Part shown: positions 14,678 through 22,370 of the stretch, one piece after another
How the letters are laid out: the number at the start of each line of letters is the position of its first letter
How positions within the stretch are numbered: the stretch's first letter is position 1
Origin: Streptomyces typhae
Lineage (GTDB): Bacteria; Actinomycetota; Actinomycetes; Streptomycetales; Streptomycetaceae
Direction of reading: 5' to 3'
DNA length: 64,000 nucleotides
NCBI RefSeq assembly: GCF_009755605.1
Contig: NZ_WPNZ01000014.1
Span: 154,494-218,493, forward strand
The notes under the pieces: generated by a model
What the model saw: the letters and a program-made list of their open reading frames with translations, nothing else
Told to the model about the DNA's origin: nothing
Database searches by the model: none
Position numbers and translations under genes: made by a program

Positions 14678-14755
14678 ATGGGCGAGCGAAACGTGCACGA
14701 CAGTCAGAAGGCTCACAAGATCAGGCAGGCACCCCGGGCAGGTGGGCCGCGATGA
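14678..14755 (+). CDS. 25-residue ORF coupled to glnR
   Basis: ATG 14678 follows GAGGAGG by about 11 bases; the product begins MGERNVHDSQKAHKIRQAPR and ends AGGPR. Its TGA overlaps the ATG of glnR (ATGA), so ribosomes finishing it would restart on glnR, which has no strong ribosome site of its own (GGTGGGCCGCG). It is either a small protein or a coupling leader. Confidence 0.5.
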   Translation: MGERNVHDSQKAHKIRQAPRAGGPR

Positions 14756-15546
14756 GTTCTCTGCTGCTCCTCACCAACGCCCTCCAGCCGTCGGCGGAGG
14801 TGCTTCCCGCCCTCGGCCTGCTCCTCCACAACGTGCGGGTGGCGCCCGCCGAAGGACCCGCGCTCGTCGACACCCCCGGTGCCGACGTCATCCTGATCGA
14901 CGGGCGCCGCGACCTGCCCCAGATCCGCAGCCTCTGTCAGCTCCTGCGGTCCACGGGACCCGGGTGTCCGCTGGTGCTCGTGGTCACCGAGGGCGGCCTC
15001 GCCGCCGTCACCGCTGACTGGGGCATCGACGACGTCCTCCTGGACACCGCGGGCCCCGCCGAGGTCGAGGCGCGCCTGCGCCTGGCCATGGGCCGCAAGG
15101 AGATCACCGCCGACGACTCCCCCATGGAGATCCGCAACGGCGATCTCTCCGTGGACGAGGCGACGTACAGCGCGAAGCTGAAGGGCCGGGTCCTCGACCT
15201 GACCTTCAAGGAGTTCGAGCTGATCAAGTACCTCGCACAGCACCCGGGTCGGGTCTTCACGCGCGCCCAGCTCCTCCAGGAGGTCTGGGGCTACGACTAC
15301 TTCGGCGGTACGCGGACGGTCGACGTGCACGTACGGCGGCTGCGGGCCAAGCTCGGCGTCGAGCACGAGTCGCTGATCGGCACCGTCCGGAACGTGGGTT
15401 ACCGCTTCGTCGTCCCGGAGAAGGTCGACCGCAGGGCCGACGAGGAGAGCGCCAAGGCGGCGACGCCGCGGCCCGCGGACGAGCGGGCGCCCCGACCGGC
15501 CGCGGGACGGACGAAGGAAGCCGTCGCACGCCCTGCTCAGGGGTGA
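14752..15546 (+). CDS. glnR: GlnR, global nitrogen regulator
   Basis: 264 residues, orphan OmpR-type regulator of nitrogen assimilation (glnA, glnII, amtB, nirB and others). The receiver domain (1-115, starting MSSLLLLTNALQPS) keeps the Asp of LIDGRRD at position 50 but lacks the N-terminal acidic pair needed for ordinary phosphorylation, as known for GlnR. The C-terminal winged helix (about 125-225) contains LTFKEFELIKYLAQHPGRVF, the DYFGGTRTVDVHVRRLRAKL recognition helix and VRNVGYRF. The tail is Ala/Pro/Arg-rich. No kinase gene adjoins it. Coupled to the 25-residue ORF upstream. Confidence 0.95.
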   Translation: MSSLLLLTNALQPSAEVLPALGLLLHNVRVAPAEGPALVDTPGADVILIDGRRDLPQIRSLCQLLRSTGPGCPLVLVVTEGGLAAVTADWGIDDVLLDTAGPAEVEARLRLAMGRKEITADDSPMEIRNGDLSVDEATYSAKLKGRVLDLTFKEFELIKYLAQHPGRVFTRAQLLQEVWGYDYFGGTRTVDVHVRRLRAKLGVEHESLIGTVRNVGYRFVVPEKVDRRADEESAKAATPRPADERAPRPAAGRTKEAVARPAQG

Positions 15547-15569
15547 CTCCATCCGCGTAGACTGCGCGC

Positions 15570-16613
15570 GTGGCCAAGGTGACGCGGGACGATGTGGCGC
15601 GACTGGCGGGTACTTCGACCGCGGTCGTGAGCTATGTCATCAACAATGGACCCCGGCCGGTCGCCCCGGCCACGCGCGAGCGTGTCCTCGCCGCGATCAA
15701 GGAGCTGGGCTACCGCCCGGACCGGGTCGCCCAGGCCATGGCGTCCCGCCGCACGGACCTCATAGGCATGATCGTGCCGGACGCGCGGCAGCCGTTCTTC
15801 GCGGAGATGACGCACGCCGTGGAACAGGCGGCGTCCGAGCGCGGAAAGATGGTGCTCGTCGGCAACTCCGACTACGTCGAGGAACGTGAGACGCACTATC
15901 TGCGCGCCTTCCTCGGCATGCGGGTCTCCGGCCTGATCCTCGTCAGCCACGGCCTGACCGACCAGGCCGCCGCCGAGATCGACGCCTGGGACGCGCGCGT
16001 GGTGCTCCTGCACGAGCGGCCCGAGGCCATCGACGACGTCGCCGTCGTCACCGACGACGTGGGCGGCGCCCAGCTCGCCACCCGGCACCTGCTCGAACAC
16101 GGCCACGAGTACGTCGCCTGTGTCGGCGGCACCGCCGAGACCCCGACCGTCGGCGACCCCGTCTCCGACCACGTCGAGGGCTGGCGGCGGGCGCTGCGCG
16201 AGGCCGGCATCCCGACCGAGGGCCGCCTCTTCGAGGCCCCCTACAACCGCTACGACGCCTACCAGCTCGCCCTGCAGTTCCTGGCCGCCCCCGACCGCCC
16301 CACGGCGATCTTCTGCTCCACGGACGACCAGGCCATCGGCGTGCTGCGGGCCGCGCGCGAGTTGCGCATCGACGTGCCCGGGGAGCTGGCCGTGGCCGGT
16401 TTCGACGACGTCAAGGAGGCCGGGCTCACCGACCCGCCCCTGACCACCGTCGCCTCCGACCGCTCCGCGATGGCCCGCGCGGCCGTCGACCTCGTCCTCG
16501 ACGACGGCCTCCGGGTGGCCGGGTCCCGGCGGGAGCGGCTGAAGGTGTTCCCTTCGCGGCTCGTGGTGCGGCAGTCGTGCGGGTGCGGGCCCGCGGCCGC
16601 GACTGCTCTCTGA
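15570..16613 (+). CDS. LacI-family regulator
   Basis: 347 residues from GTG 15570. The N-terminal LacI helix-turn-helix and hinge (VTRDDVARLAGTSTAVVSYV, then NNGPRPVAPATRERVLAAIKELGYRPD) precedes a periplasmic-binding-protein-like sensor (IGMIVPDARQPFFAEM, FCSTDDQAIGVLRAARELRI, VAGFDDVKEAGLTDPPLTTV). The C-terminus has a Cys-rich CGCGP. No sugar gene is adjacent, so the ligand is unknown. It starts 24 bp after glnR and may be read through from it. Confidence 0.88.
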   Translation: MAKVTRDDVARLAGTSTAVVSYVINNGPRPVAPATRERVLAAIKELGYRPDRVAQAMASRRTDLIGMIVPDARQPFFAEMTHAVEQAASERGKMVLVGNSDYVEERETHYLRAFLGMRVSGLILVSHGLTDQAAAEIDAWDARVVLLHERPEAIDDVAVVTDDVGGAQLATRHLLEHGHEYVACVGGTAETPTVGDPVSDHVEGWRRALREAGIPTEGRLFEAPYNRYDAYQLALQFLAAPDRPTAIFCSTDDQAIGVLRAARELRIDVPGELAVAGFDDVKEAGLTDPPLTTVASDRSAMARAAVDLVLDDGLRVAGSRRERLKVFPSRLVVRQSCGCGPAAATAL

Positions 16614-16704
16614 GAGCCCCGGGGCCGGTGGACCCGGTCCCGGCCCCGAACGTCTTTGCCCGGTGGCCCCGCCCCCGAGCGTCTTTATATCGGGCAAACG
16701 CGGT

Positions 16705-16744
16705 TCTGTCGGGGTTCTCAGGGCGTCCTCAGGGGGCTCTCATG
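16705..16744 (+). promoter_or_regulatory. 11-bp direct repeats, likely response-regulator binding site
   Basis: TCTCAGGG at 16716, CCTCAGGG at 16727 and TCTCATG at 16738 recur every 11 bp, with a degenerate copy (TCTGTCGG) at 16705. Repeats of 11 bp are the footprint of OmpR/PhoB-type regulators. They end 23 bp before the protease ATG; the CssRS-like genes immediately downstream are the natural candidates. Confidence 0.6.
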
Positions 16745-16766
16745 TACCGGGCACACGATCGGAGAC

Positions 16767-17777
16767 ATGACAGAACCCTTCCGCCAGAGCGATGAGAACC
16801 AGCAGCCCGGCTATCCGCCGCGGCCCGCCTTCGACCCCACTCCGGCGGGACCCGCCCCGGCCGGACCCGCCCGCCCCGGACGGCGGCGCGCCCGCGGCCC
16901 GGTGGCACTGCTCGCCGCCGTCGCGCTCGCCGCCGCGGCCGTCGGCGGCGGCACCGCGTACGCCGTACAGACGCTGACCGGCGGCCACGACGGCAGCGAC
17001 GGCGCCAAGAACGTGAACGGGACCAGCGTCTCCACCGGCAGCAAGGGCACCGTCGCCGGTGTGGCCTCCGCGGTCTCCCCGAGCATCGTCGAGATCAAGG
17101 CCACCGGCGGCGCGGGGAAGTCCACCGGATCCGGCGTGATCATCACCTCCGACGGTGAGATCGTCACCAACAACCACGTGATCTCGGGCGCCTCCGAGAT
17201 CACCGTGCAGACCAGCGACGGCAAGACGTACAAGGCCAGGACCGTCGGCACGGACAGCAAGAAGGACCTCGCGCTGATCAAGCTGGAGGGTGCGTCCGGG
17301 CTTCGGGCGGCGAGCCTCGGCGACTCCGACGACGTCCGGGTCGGCCAGGAGGTCGTCGCCATCGGCTCCCCCGAAGGCCTCACGGGCACCGTCACCAGCG
17401 GCATCATCTCCGCGCTCGACCGGGACGTGACCGTGTCCGCGGATCCCGGGCAGGGGCAGGAGCAGCAGCAACAGCCCGGGGGCGGGTGGCCGTTCGAGTT
17501 CGGCGGGGAGCAGTTCAACGGGGACACCGGGTCCTCCAAGACGACGTACAAGGCCCTCCAGACCGACGCCTCGCTCAATCCCGGCAACTCCGGGGGCGCG
17601 CTCATCGACATGAACGGGAACATCGTCGGGATCAACTCCGCGATGTACTCGCCGAGTTCCGAGCAGCAGGCCGGGGCCCAGCAGGTCGCCTCCGGGAGCG
17701 TGGGGCTCGGCTTCGCCATCCCGGTCAACACGGTCAAGGCGGACCTGGAGGAGCTGCGGGGCGGGGCGACGGGGTGA
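16767..17777 (+). CDS. Membrane-anchored HtrA-like trypsin-family serine protease
   Basis: 336 residues from ATG 16767 (GGAGAC directly upstream). A Pro-rich cytoplasmic head (1-48), one membrane helix (ALLAAVALAAAAVGGGTAYA, about 50-69), then an S1C protease with catalytic His in TNNHVIS, Asp in DLALIKL and Ser in NPGNSGGAL. A Gln-rich loop follows VSADPGQGQEQQQQ. The protein ends right after the protease domain, so the PDZ domain of standard HtrA is missing. Acts outside the membrane on misfolded proteins. Followed by a CssRS-like pair. Confidence 0.88.
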   Translation: MTEPFRQSDENQQPGYPPRPAFDPTPAGPAPAGPARPGRRRARGPVALLAAVALAAAAVGGGTAYAVQTLTGGHDGSDGAKNVNGTSVSTGSKGTVAGVASAVSPSIVEIKATGGAGKSTGSGVIITSDGEIVTNNHVISGASEITVQTSDGKTYKARTVGTDSKKDLALIKLEGASGLRAASLGDSDDVRVGQEVVAIGSPEGLTGTVTSGIISALDRDVTVSADPGQGQEQQQQPGGGWPFEFGGEQFNGDTGSSKTTYKALQTDASLNPGNSGGALIDMNGNIVGINSAMYSPSSEQQAGAQQVASGSVGLGFAIPVNTVKADLEELRGGATG

Positions 17778-17800
17778 GCCCGGCTGGGAGCTCCCCGATC

Positions 17801-18010
17801 CCACCCCTTCCCGAAACCGGGGCTCCGCCCCAGACCCCGTATCGGCGCTCCGCGCCTCGTCCTCAAACGCCGGACGGGCTGAATCTTCGGCGCGCGGGCT
17901 GAAACTTCGGCGCGCGGGCTGGAACTCTGCCGCAGCGGCGGGATTCTCAGCCCCTCCGGCGTTCGAGGAGCGGGGTCTGGGGCGGAGCCCCAGGAACGGA
18001 GAAGGGGCGG
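17801..18010. repeat. Long inverted copy of the dispersed intergenic repeat
   Basis: Left arm GGGGCTCCGCCCCAGACCCC (17819 on) plus CGTCCTCAAACGCCGGACGG is mirrored by CTCCGGCGTTCGAGGAG and GGGGTCTGGGGCGGAGCCCC (ending about 17992), a stem of more than 60 bp with imperfections. The loop holds CTTCGGCGCGCGGGCTGAA in tandem. Sits between the protease and the response regulator and should terminate the former. Confidence 0.75.
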
Positions 18011-18089
18011 GACTGGGGCGCACCGCGAGGCCCCGCCCCCACCCCCGTGCGACTCTGATAGCCCGCCCGGAAGCCGCAGAAAGAGAACC

Positions 18090-18848
18090 ATGAGCCCCGC
18101 CGAAGCCGACCGCGAGTCCCCGAACCAGCCGCAGCGCGTCCTGATCGTGGACGACGAGCCCGCCGTACGCGAGGCCCTGCAGCGCAGCCTCGCCTTCGAG
18201 GGCTACGGCACCCAGGTGGCGGTGGACGGCGCCGACGCCCTGGAGAAGGCCGAGTCCTACCGCCCCGACCTGGTCGTACTCGACATCCAGATGCCCCGCA
18301 TGGACGGCCTGACCGCGGCCAGGAGGCTGCGCGCCACCGGGTCGACCACACCGATCCTGATGCTCACCGCCCGCGACACCGTCGGCGACCGCGTCACCGG
18401 CCTGGACGCGGGCGCCGACGACTACCTGGTCAAGCCCTTCGAGCTGGACGAGCTGTTCGCCCGCATCCGCGCCCTGCTGCGCCGCAGCTCCTACGCGGCG
18501 GCCGCCGGACAGGCCACCGAGGGCGAGACGCTCGCCTTCGCCGATCTGCACATGGACCTCGCCACCCGCGAGGTGACCCGCGGCACCCGCACGGTCGAGC
18601 TGACCCGCACGGAGTTCACGCTCCTGGAGATGTTCCTCGCGCACCCGCGGCAGGTCCTGACCCGGGAGCAGATCCTGAAGTCGGTGTGGGGCTTCGACTT
18701 CGAGCCGTCCTCCAACTCGCTGGACGTGTACGTGATGTATCTGCGCCGCAAGACGGAGGCGGGCGGCGAGCCGCGCCTGGTCCACACGGTGCGGGGGGTG
18801 GGGTACGTCCTGCGCGCCGACGCCACGGGCTCCGGCGGCGGCGCGTGA
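18090..18848 (+). CDS. cssR: OmpR-family response regulator, CssR-like
   Basis: 252 residues. Receiver domain with VDDEPAVRE, phospho-Asp in LVVLDIQMPRMDGL and Lys in YLVKPFELDEL; C-terminal winged helix with LTRTEFTLLEMFLAHPRQVL and VYVMYLRRKTE. Position behind a membrane HtrA-like protease and before a sensor kinase matches the CssRS secretion-stress system of S. lividans/S. coelicolor, which induces HtrA-type proteases. The name rests on that context. Its stop overlaps the kinase GTG by 4 bases (GTGA). Confidence 0.78.
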   Translation: MSPAEADRESPNQPQRVLIVDDEPAVREALQRSLAFEGYGTQVAVDGADALEKAESYRPDLVVLDIQMPRMDGLTAARRLRATGSTTPILMLTARDTVGDRVTGLDAGADDYLVKPFELDELFARIRALLRRSSYAAAAGQATEGETLAFADLHMDLATREVTRGTRTVELTRTEFTLLEMFLAHPRQVLTREQILKSVWGFDFEPSSNSLDVYVMYLRRKTEAGGEPRLVHTVRGVGYVLRADATGSGGGA

Positions 18849-20380
18849 AGGGGATCGTCCGCCGCTTCCGCGCGCTGCCCCTGCGTTCCCGGCTCGCGCT
18901 CCTGGTGGCGACCGCGGTGGCCGTCGCCGTCGCGGCAGCGGCCGTGGCCTGCTGGTTCGTCGTCCGGAATGTGCTCGTGAGCTCCCTGGACGACGCGCTG
19001 AGCGAGGCCAATGTGCCCCTTGAGTTCGTCAACAGCCAGGTCGACAGCAGCGGGCGGTGCCGGCACTCGGTCATCACGGGCAGCGACCGCCCGGACGTGT
19101 ACAAGCAGACCGTGCAGGTCGTCGACCAGTCCGGCGGCAGCTGCATCATCCTCGGCAAGCAGCGCATCGCGCTCAAGGACTCCGACACGGCCGTGGCGCG
19201 GCGCGAGGTGGCGAACTCGTACCACGACGCGACCGCGGCCAACGGCGAGGACTACCGCGTCTACACCTTCCCCCTGCCGAACTCCGACTACGCCGTGTCC
19301 GTGGCCCGCCCCCTCAGTGAGCTGCGGGACACCCTCAGCAATCTCGTCCTCGTCCTCTCCGCTGTCGCCGGTGTCGGTGTCCTCGGTGCCGGGGCGGCGG
19401 GGCTCTGGGTGGCCCGCGCGGGGCTGCGGCCCGTGGACGAACTCACCGCGGCCGTCGAGCACGTCGCCCGCACCGAGGATCTTGATCTGCGGCTGCCCAC
19501 CGACGAGGACAGCGACGACGAGATCGACCGGCTCTCGCGGTCCTTCAACGCGATGACCTCCGCGCTCGCCTCGTCCCGCGACCTCCAGCAGCAGCTCATC
19601 GCGGACGCGGGGCACGAGCTGCGGACCCCGCTGACCTCGCTGCGGACCAATGTCGAGTTGCTCGCCCGCAGCGAGGAGACCGGCCGGGCGATCCCGCCCG
19701 ACGACCGCAGGGCGCTGCTCGCCTCCGTCAAGGCGCAGATGACCGAACTCGCGTCCCTCATCGGCGACCTGCAAGAGCTGTCGCGTCCCGACGCGGCGCA
19801 CGGCGGCGGCAAGGTGCAGGTGGTCGCCCTGCACGACATCGTGGAGGCGGCCCTGGAGCGGGCCAGGCTGCGCGGGCCCGAGCTGACCTTCGAAGCCGGG
19901 CTCGAACCGTGGTTCGTACGGGCGGAGCCCCCGGCACTGGAGCGGGCCATCGTCAACGTCCTCGACAACGCGGTGAAGTTCAGCCCGCCGTGCACCACCG
20001 TCGAAGTCGGTCTCAAGGGCGGGGAGCTGACGGTGCGGGACCACGGGCCCGGCATCCCCGCGGACGAACTCCCGCACGTCTTCGACCGGTTCTGGCGCTC
20101 GCCCACGGCCAGGAGCCTGCCCGGTTCGGGGCTCGGCCTGTCCATCGTGGCGCGGACGGTGCGGCAGGCGGGCGGCGAGGTGACGCTCGCAGCGGCGGAC
20201 GGTGGGGGCACGGTGGCGACGGTAAGGCTGCCGGGGGCGGGGACGCCGCCGCCGGGTGCGCCGCCGCTCGGTGAGCCGCTGCTGGGTGCACCGCCGGTGG
20301 GTGAGCGGCAGCTGCGTGAGCGGCTGCAGAGCGAGTCACCCCTGGGTGAGCCACCGCTGGGTGAGCCACCTCACAGATGA
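18845..20380 (+). CDS. cssS: Sensor histidine kinase, CssS-like
   Basis: 511 residues from GTG 18845. First helix RLALLVATAVAVAVAAAAVA (about 16-35), an extracytoplasmic sensor loop with three Cys (CRHS, GGSCII), second helix (about 160-182), HAMP, HisKA with ADAGHELRTPLTSLRTN, HATPase boxes NVLDNAVKFS, DHGPGIP and GSGLGLSIV. The last 50 residues are a Pro/Gly/Glu repeat (PLGEPLLGAPPVGE) encoded by degenerate 15-bp repeats. Co-translated with the response regulator. Confidence 0.85.
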   Translation: MKGIVRRFRALPLRSRLALLVATAVAVAVAAAAVACWFVVRNVLVSSLDDALSEANVPLEFVNSQVDSSGRCRHSVITGSDRPDVYKQTVQVVDQSGGSCIILGKQRIALKDSDTAVARREVANSYHDATAANGEDYRVYTFPLPNSDYAVSVARPLSELRDTLSNLVLVLSAVAGVGVLGAGAAGLWVARAGLRPVDELTAAVEHVARTEDLDLRLPTDEDSDDEIDRLSRSFNAMTSALASSRDLQQQLIADAGHELRTPLTSLRTNVELLARSEETGRAIPPDDRRALLASVKAQMTELASLIGDLQELSRPDAAHGGGKVQVVALHDIVEAALERARLRGPELTFEAGLEPWFVRAEPPALERAIVNVLDNAVKFSPPCTTVEVGLKGGELTVRDHGPGIPADELPHVFDRFWRSPTARSLPGSGLGLSIVARTVRQAGGEVTLAAADGGGTVATVRLPGAGTPPPGAPPLGEPLLGAPPVGERQLRERLQSESPLGEPPLGEPPHR

Positions 20381-20384
20381 GGCG

Positions 20385-20462
20385 AGACGCTGCGTCTTGC
20401 GAGAGCGGGTGGCGGGGCGTACGCTGGGCGCGTCGACCAGAACGAGACGAGACGTTGCGTCC
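20385..20462 (+). promoter_or_regulatory. Promoter with twin operator-like elements before the ABC-F gene
   Basis: TTGCGA (20397-20402) and TACGCT (20420-20425) are 17 bp apart, a good -35/-10. AGACG-CTG-CGTCT (20385-20397) overlaps the -35 and AGACG-TTG-CGTCC (20450-20462) lies downstream of the start site. Two near-identical dyads flanking a promoter suggest a TetR-type repressor encoded elsewhere. Confidence 0.5.
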
Positions 20463-20531
20463 AGCTAGCTCGCTCCCCGGCCTTGTTTGCCGGTCGGCCT
20501 CCGCCCCTGTCGCCCACGAAAGAAGCCCCAC

Positions 20532-22334
20532 TTGTTCCGTGCCCCAGCAGCACCCGCCGCCCCCACCGTCGCCCCGGCCGCTCCCTCTCAGCTCACCCTC
20601 ACCGACGTCACCAAGCGCTACGCGGACCACACCGTCCTCGACGGGATCCGCCTCACCGTCCGCCCCGGCGAGAAGGCGGGCGTCATCGGTGACAACGGCT
20701 CCGGCAAGTCCACCCTGCTGCGGCTCATGGCCGGGCAGGAGCGGCCCGACAACGGCACCGTCACCGTGGTCGCCCCCGGCGGCACCGGCCATCTCGCGCA
20801 GACCCTGGACCTGCCGGACACCGCCCGCGTCGGCGACGCCGTCGACCTCGCGCTCGCCGAGCTGCGGTCCCTCGAACGCCGCATCCACACCGCAGGGGCG
20901 GCCCTCGACGGCGCGGGTCCGGCCGCGTACGACGCCTACGCAGCCCTCGTCGCGCGGTTCGAGGCCCGCGGCGGCTACGGCGCGGACCGGCGCGTCGACG
21001 TCGCCCTGCGCCACCTCGGCGAGCACGCCGGGCTCGACCGCGCGCGGCGGCTCGGCACCCTCTCCGGCGGGCAGCGCTCCCGGCTCGCCCTCGCCGCGAC
21101 GCTCGCCTCGGCCCCCGAGCTGCTCCTGCTCGACGAGCCCACCAACGACCTGGACGACGACGCCGTGGCCTGGCTGGAGGAGCGGCTGCGCACCCACCGT
21201 GGCACCGTCGTCGCCGTCACCCACGACCGGACGTTCCTCGACCGCGTCACCGACACCGTCGTGGAGGTCGACCACGTCACGCGCACCGTGCGCAGGCACG
21301 GCGACGGCTACGCGGGCTATCTGACGGCGCGCGCCGCCGAACGCGCCCGCTCGGCTCGGGAGCACGAGGAGTGGCGGGCGGAGGTCGCCCGCCAGTCCGC
21401 GCTCGCCGAGTCCGGCGCGGGACGGCTCGACGCGATCCCGCGCAAGATGCCGCGCGGGTTCAGCGGCGCGGGCGCCTTCCGGGCCCGGTCGCGGGCCCAC
21501 GGCGCGATGTCCCGCATCCGCAACGCCCGCGAGCGGCTGCTGCGCCTGACGGAGAACCCGGCACCCGCGCCACCGGAGCCGCTGCGCTTCACGGCGGACA
21601 TCAGGACGGCGGAGGGGGCCGGGGAGGGGGCCGCCGCGACCGGTCACGCGGCCACCGGTGGCACCGGTGCCGCCGGTGCTGTCGGTGCCGCCGGTGCTGT
21701 CGGTGCCGCCGGTGCCCCCGCGGTCGAGGTCGTCGGGCTGCGTGTTCCCGGGCGGCTCGCGGTGGAGTCCCTGCGTGTCCCGGTCGGCGGGCGGCTGCTC
21801 GTCACCGGGCCCAACGGCGCCGGGAAGTCGACGCTGCTGCGGGTGCTCGCGGGCGAGCCGGTGGCGGCGGAGGGCCTGGTGCGGCGCCCCGCACGGGTCG
21901 GTGTGCTGCGGCAGACCGTCGCGCCCCCGTCCGGCGCGGAGGCGTCCCGCACCCTGCTCGCCGCCTTCGGGGATGACCGCGCCGACGAGTTGCTCGCGCT
22001 CGGCCTGTTCCGGGCGGAGGACCTGCGCCGCCCGGTGGGTGCCCTGTCCACCGGGCAGCGCCGCCGTCTGGAACTGGCCCGCCTGGTGACGCGCCCGTAC
22101 GATCTGCTGCTGCTCGACGAGCCGACGAACCACCTGTCGCCCGGCCTGGTGGAGGACCTGGAGGCGGCGCTCGCGGGCTATCCGGGGACGCTGATCGTCG
22201 TGTCGCACGACCGGCGGCTGCGGGCGGGCTTCCGGGGGCCGGTCCTGGAGCTCACGCCGCGACCGGGCAAGGACCCGCGACCGGGCGTGCAGGAAGGGGC
22301 GGGCGCCGGCTCGGGGAGGGCGGGCGCCAGCTAA
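20532..22334 (+). CDS. ABC-F family ATPase (ribosome-protection type)
   Basis: About 600 residues from a TTG at 20532 (AGAAG upstream; start uncertain). Two nucleotide-binding domains: Walker A GDNGSGKST, signature LSGGQRSR, Walker B LLLLDEPTNDLD; then GPNGAGKST, LSTGQRRR and LLLLDEPTNHL. No membrane segments. ABC-F proteins act on the ribosome; several confer resistance to macrolides, lincosamides, streptogramins or pleuromutilins. The inter-domain linker is long and carries an Ala/Gly/Val repeat (GAAGAVGAAGAVGAAGA). The promoter with twin dyads points to induced expression. Confidence 0.85.
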   Translation: MFRAPAAPAAPTVAPAAPSQLTLTDVTKRYADHTVLDGIRLTVRPGEKAGVIGDNGSGKSTLLRLMAGQERPDNGTVTVVAPGGTGHLAQTLDLPDTARVGDAVDLALAELRSLERRIHTAGAALDGAGPAAYDAYAALVARFEARGGYGADRRVDVALRHLGEHAGLDRARRLGTLSGGQRSRLALAATLASAPELLLLDEPTNDLDDDAVAWLEERLRTHRGTVVAVTHDRTFLDRVTDTVVEVDHVTRTVRRHGDGYAGYLTARAAERARSAREHEEWRAEVARQSALAESGAGRLDAIPRKMPRGFSGAGAFRARSRAHGAMSRIRNARERLLRLTENPAPAPPEPLRFTADIRTAEGAGEGAAATGHAATGGTGAAGAVGAAGAVGAAGAPAVEVVGLRVPGRLAVESLRVPVGGRLLVTGPNGAGKSTLLRVLAGEPVAAEGLVRRPARVGVLRQTVAPPSGAEASRTLLAAFGDDRADELLALGLFRAEDLRRPVGALSTGQRRRLELARLVTRPYDLLLLDEPTNHLSPGLVEDLEAALAGYPGTLIVVSHDRRLRAGFRGPVLELTPRPGKDPRPGVQEGAGAGSGRAGAS

Positions 22335-22370
22335 GGGGAGGACGGGCGCCATCTGAAGGGAGGGCGGGCG

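Noticed and set aside
11205..14755. Possible CRISPR-like or tRNA structure among short repeats
   Set aside because: The repeats are coding low complexity (polyGln) or simple terminators; no spaced identical repeats and no cloverleaf seen here or elsewhere in the window.
16740..18785. Minus-strand frame spanning protease, spacer and regulator
   Set aside because: It crosses an intergenic repeat and two genes with clear plus-strand domains.
20013..22352. Long minus-strand open frame (779 codons)
   Set aside because: Antisense to the ABC-F gene, whose Walker and signature motifs prove the plus frame.
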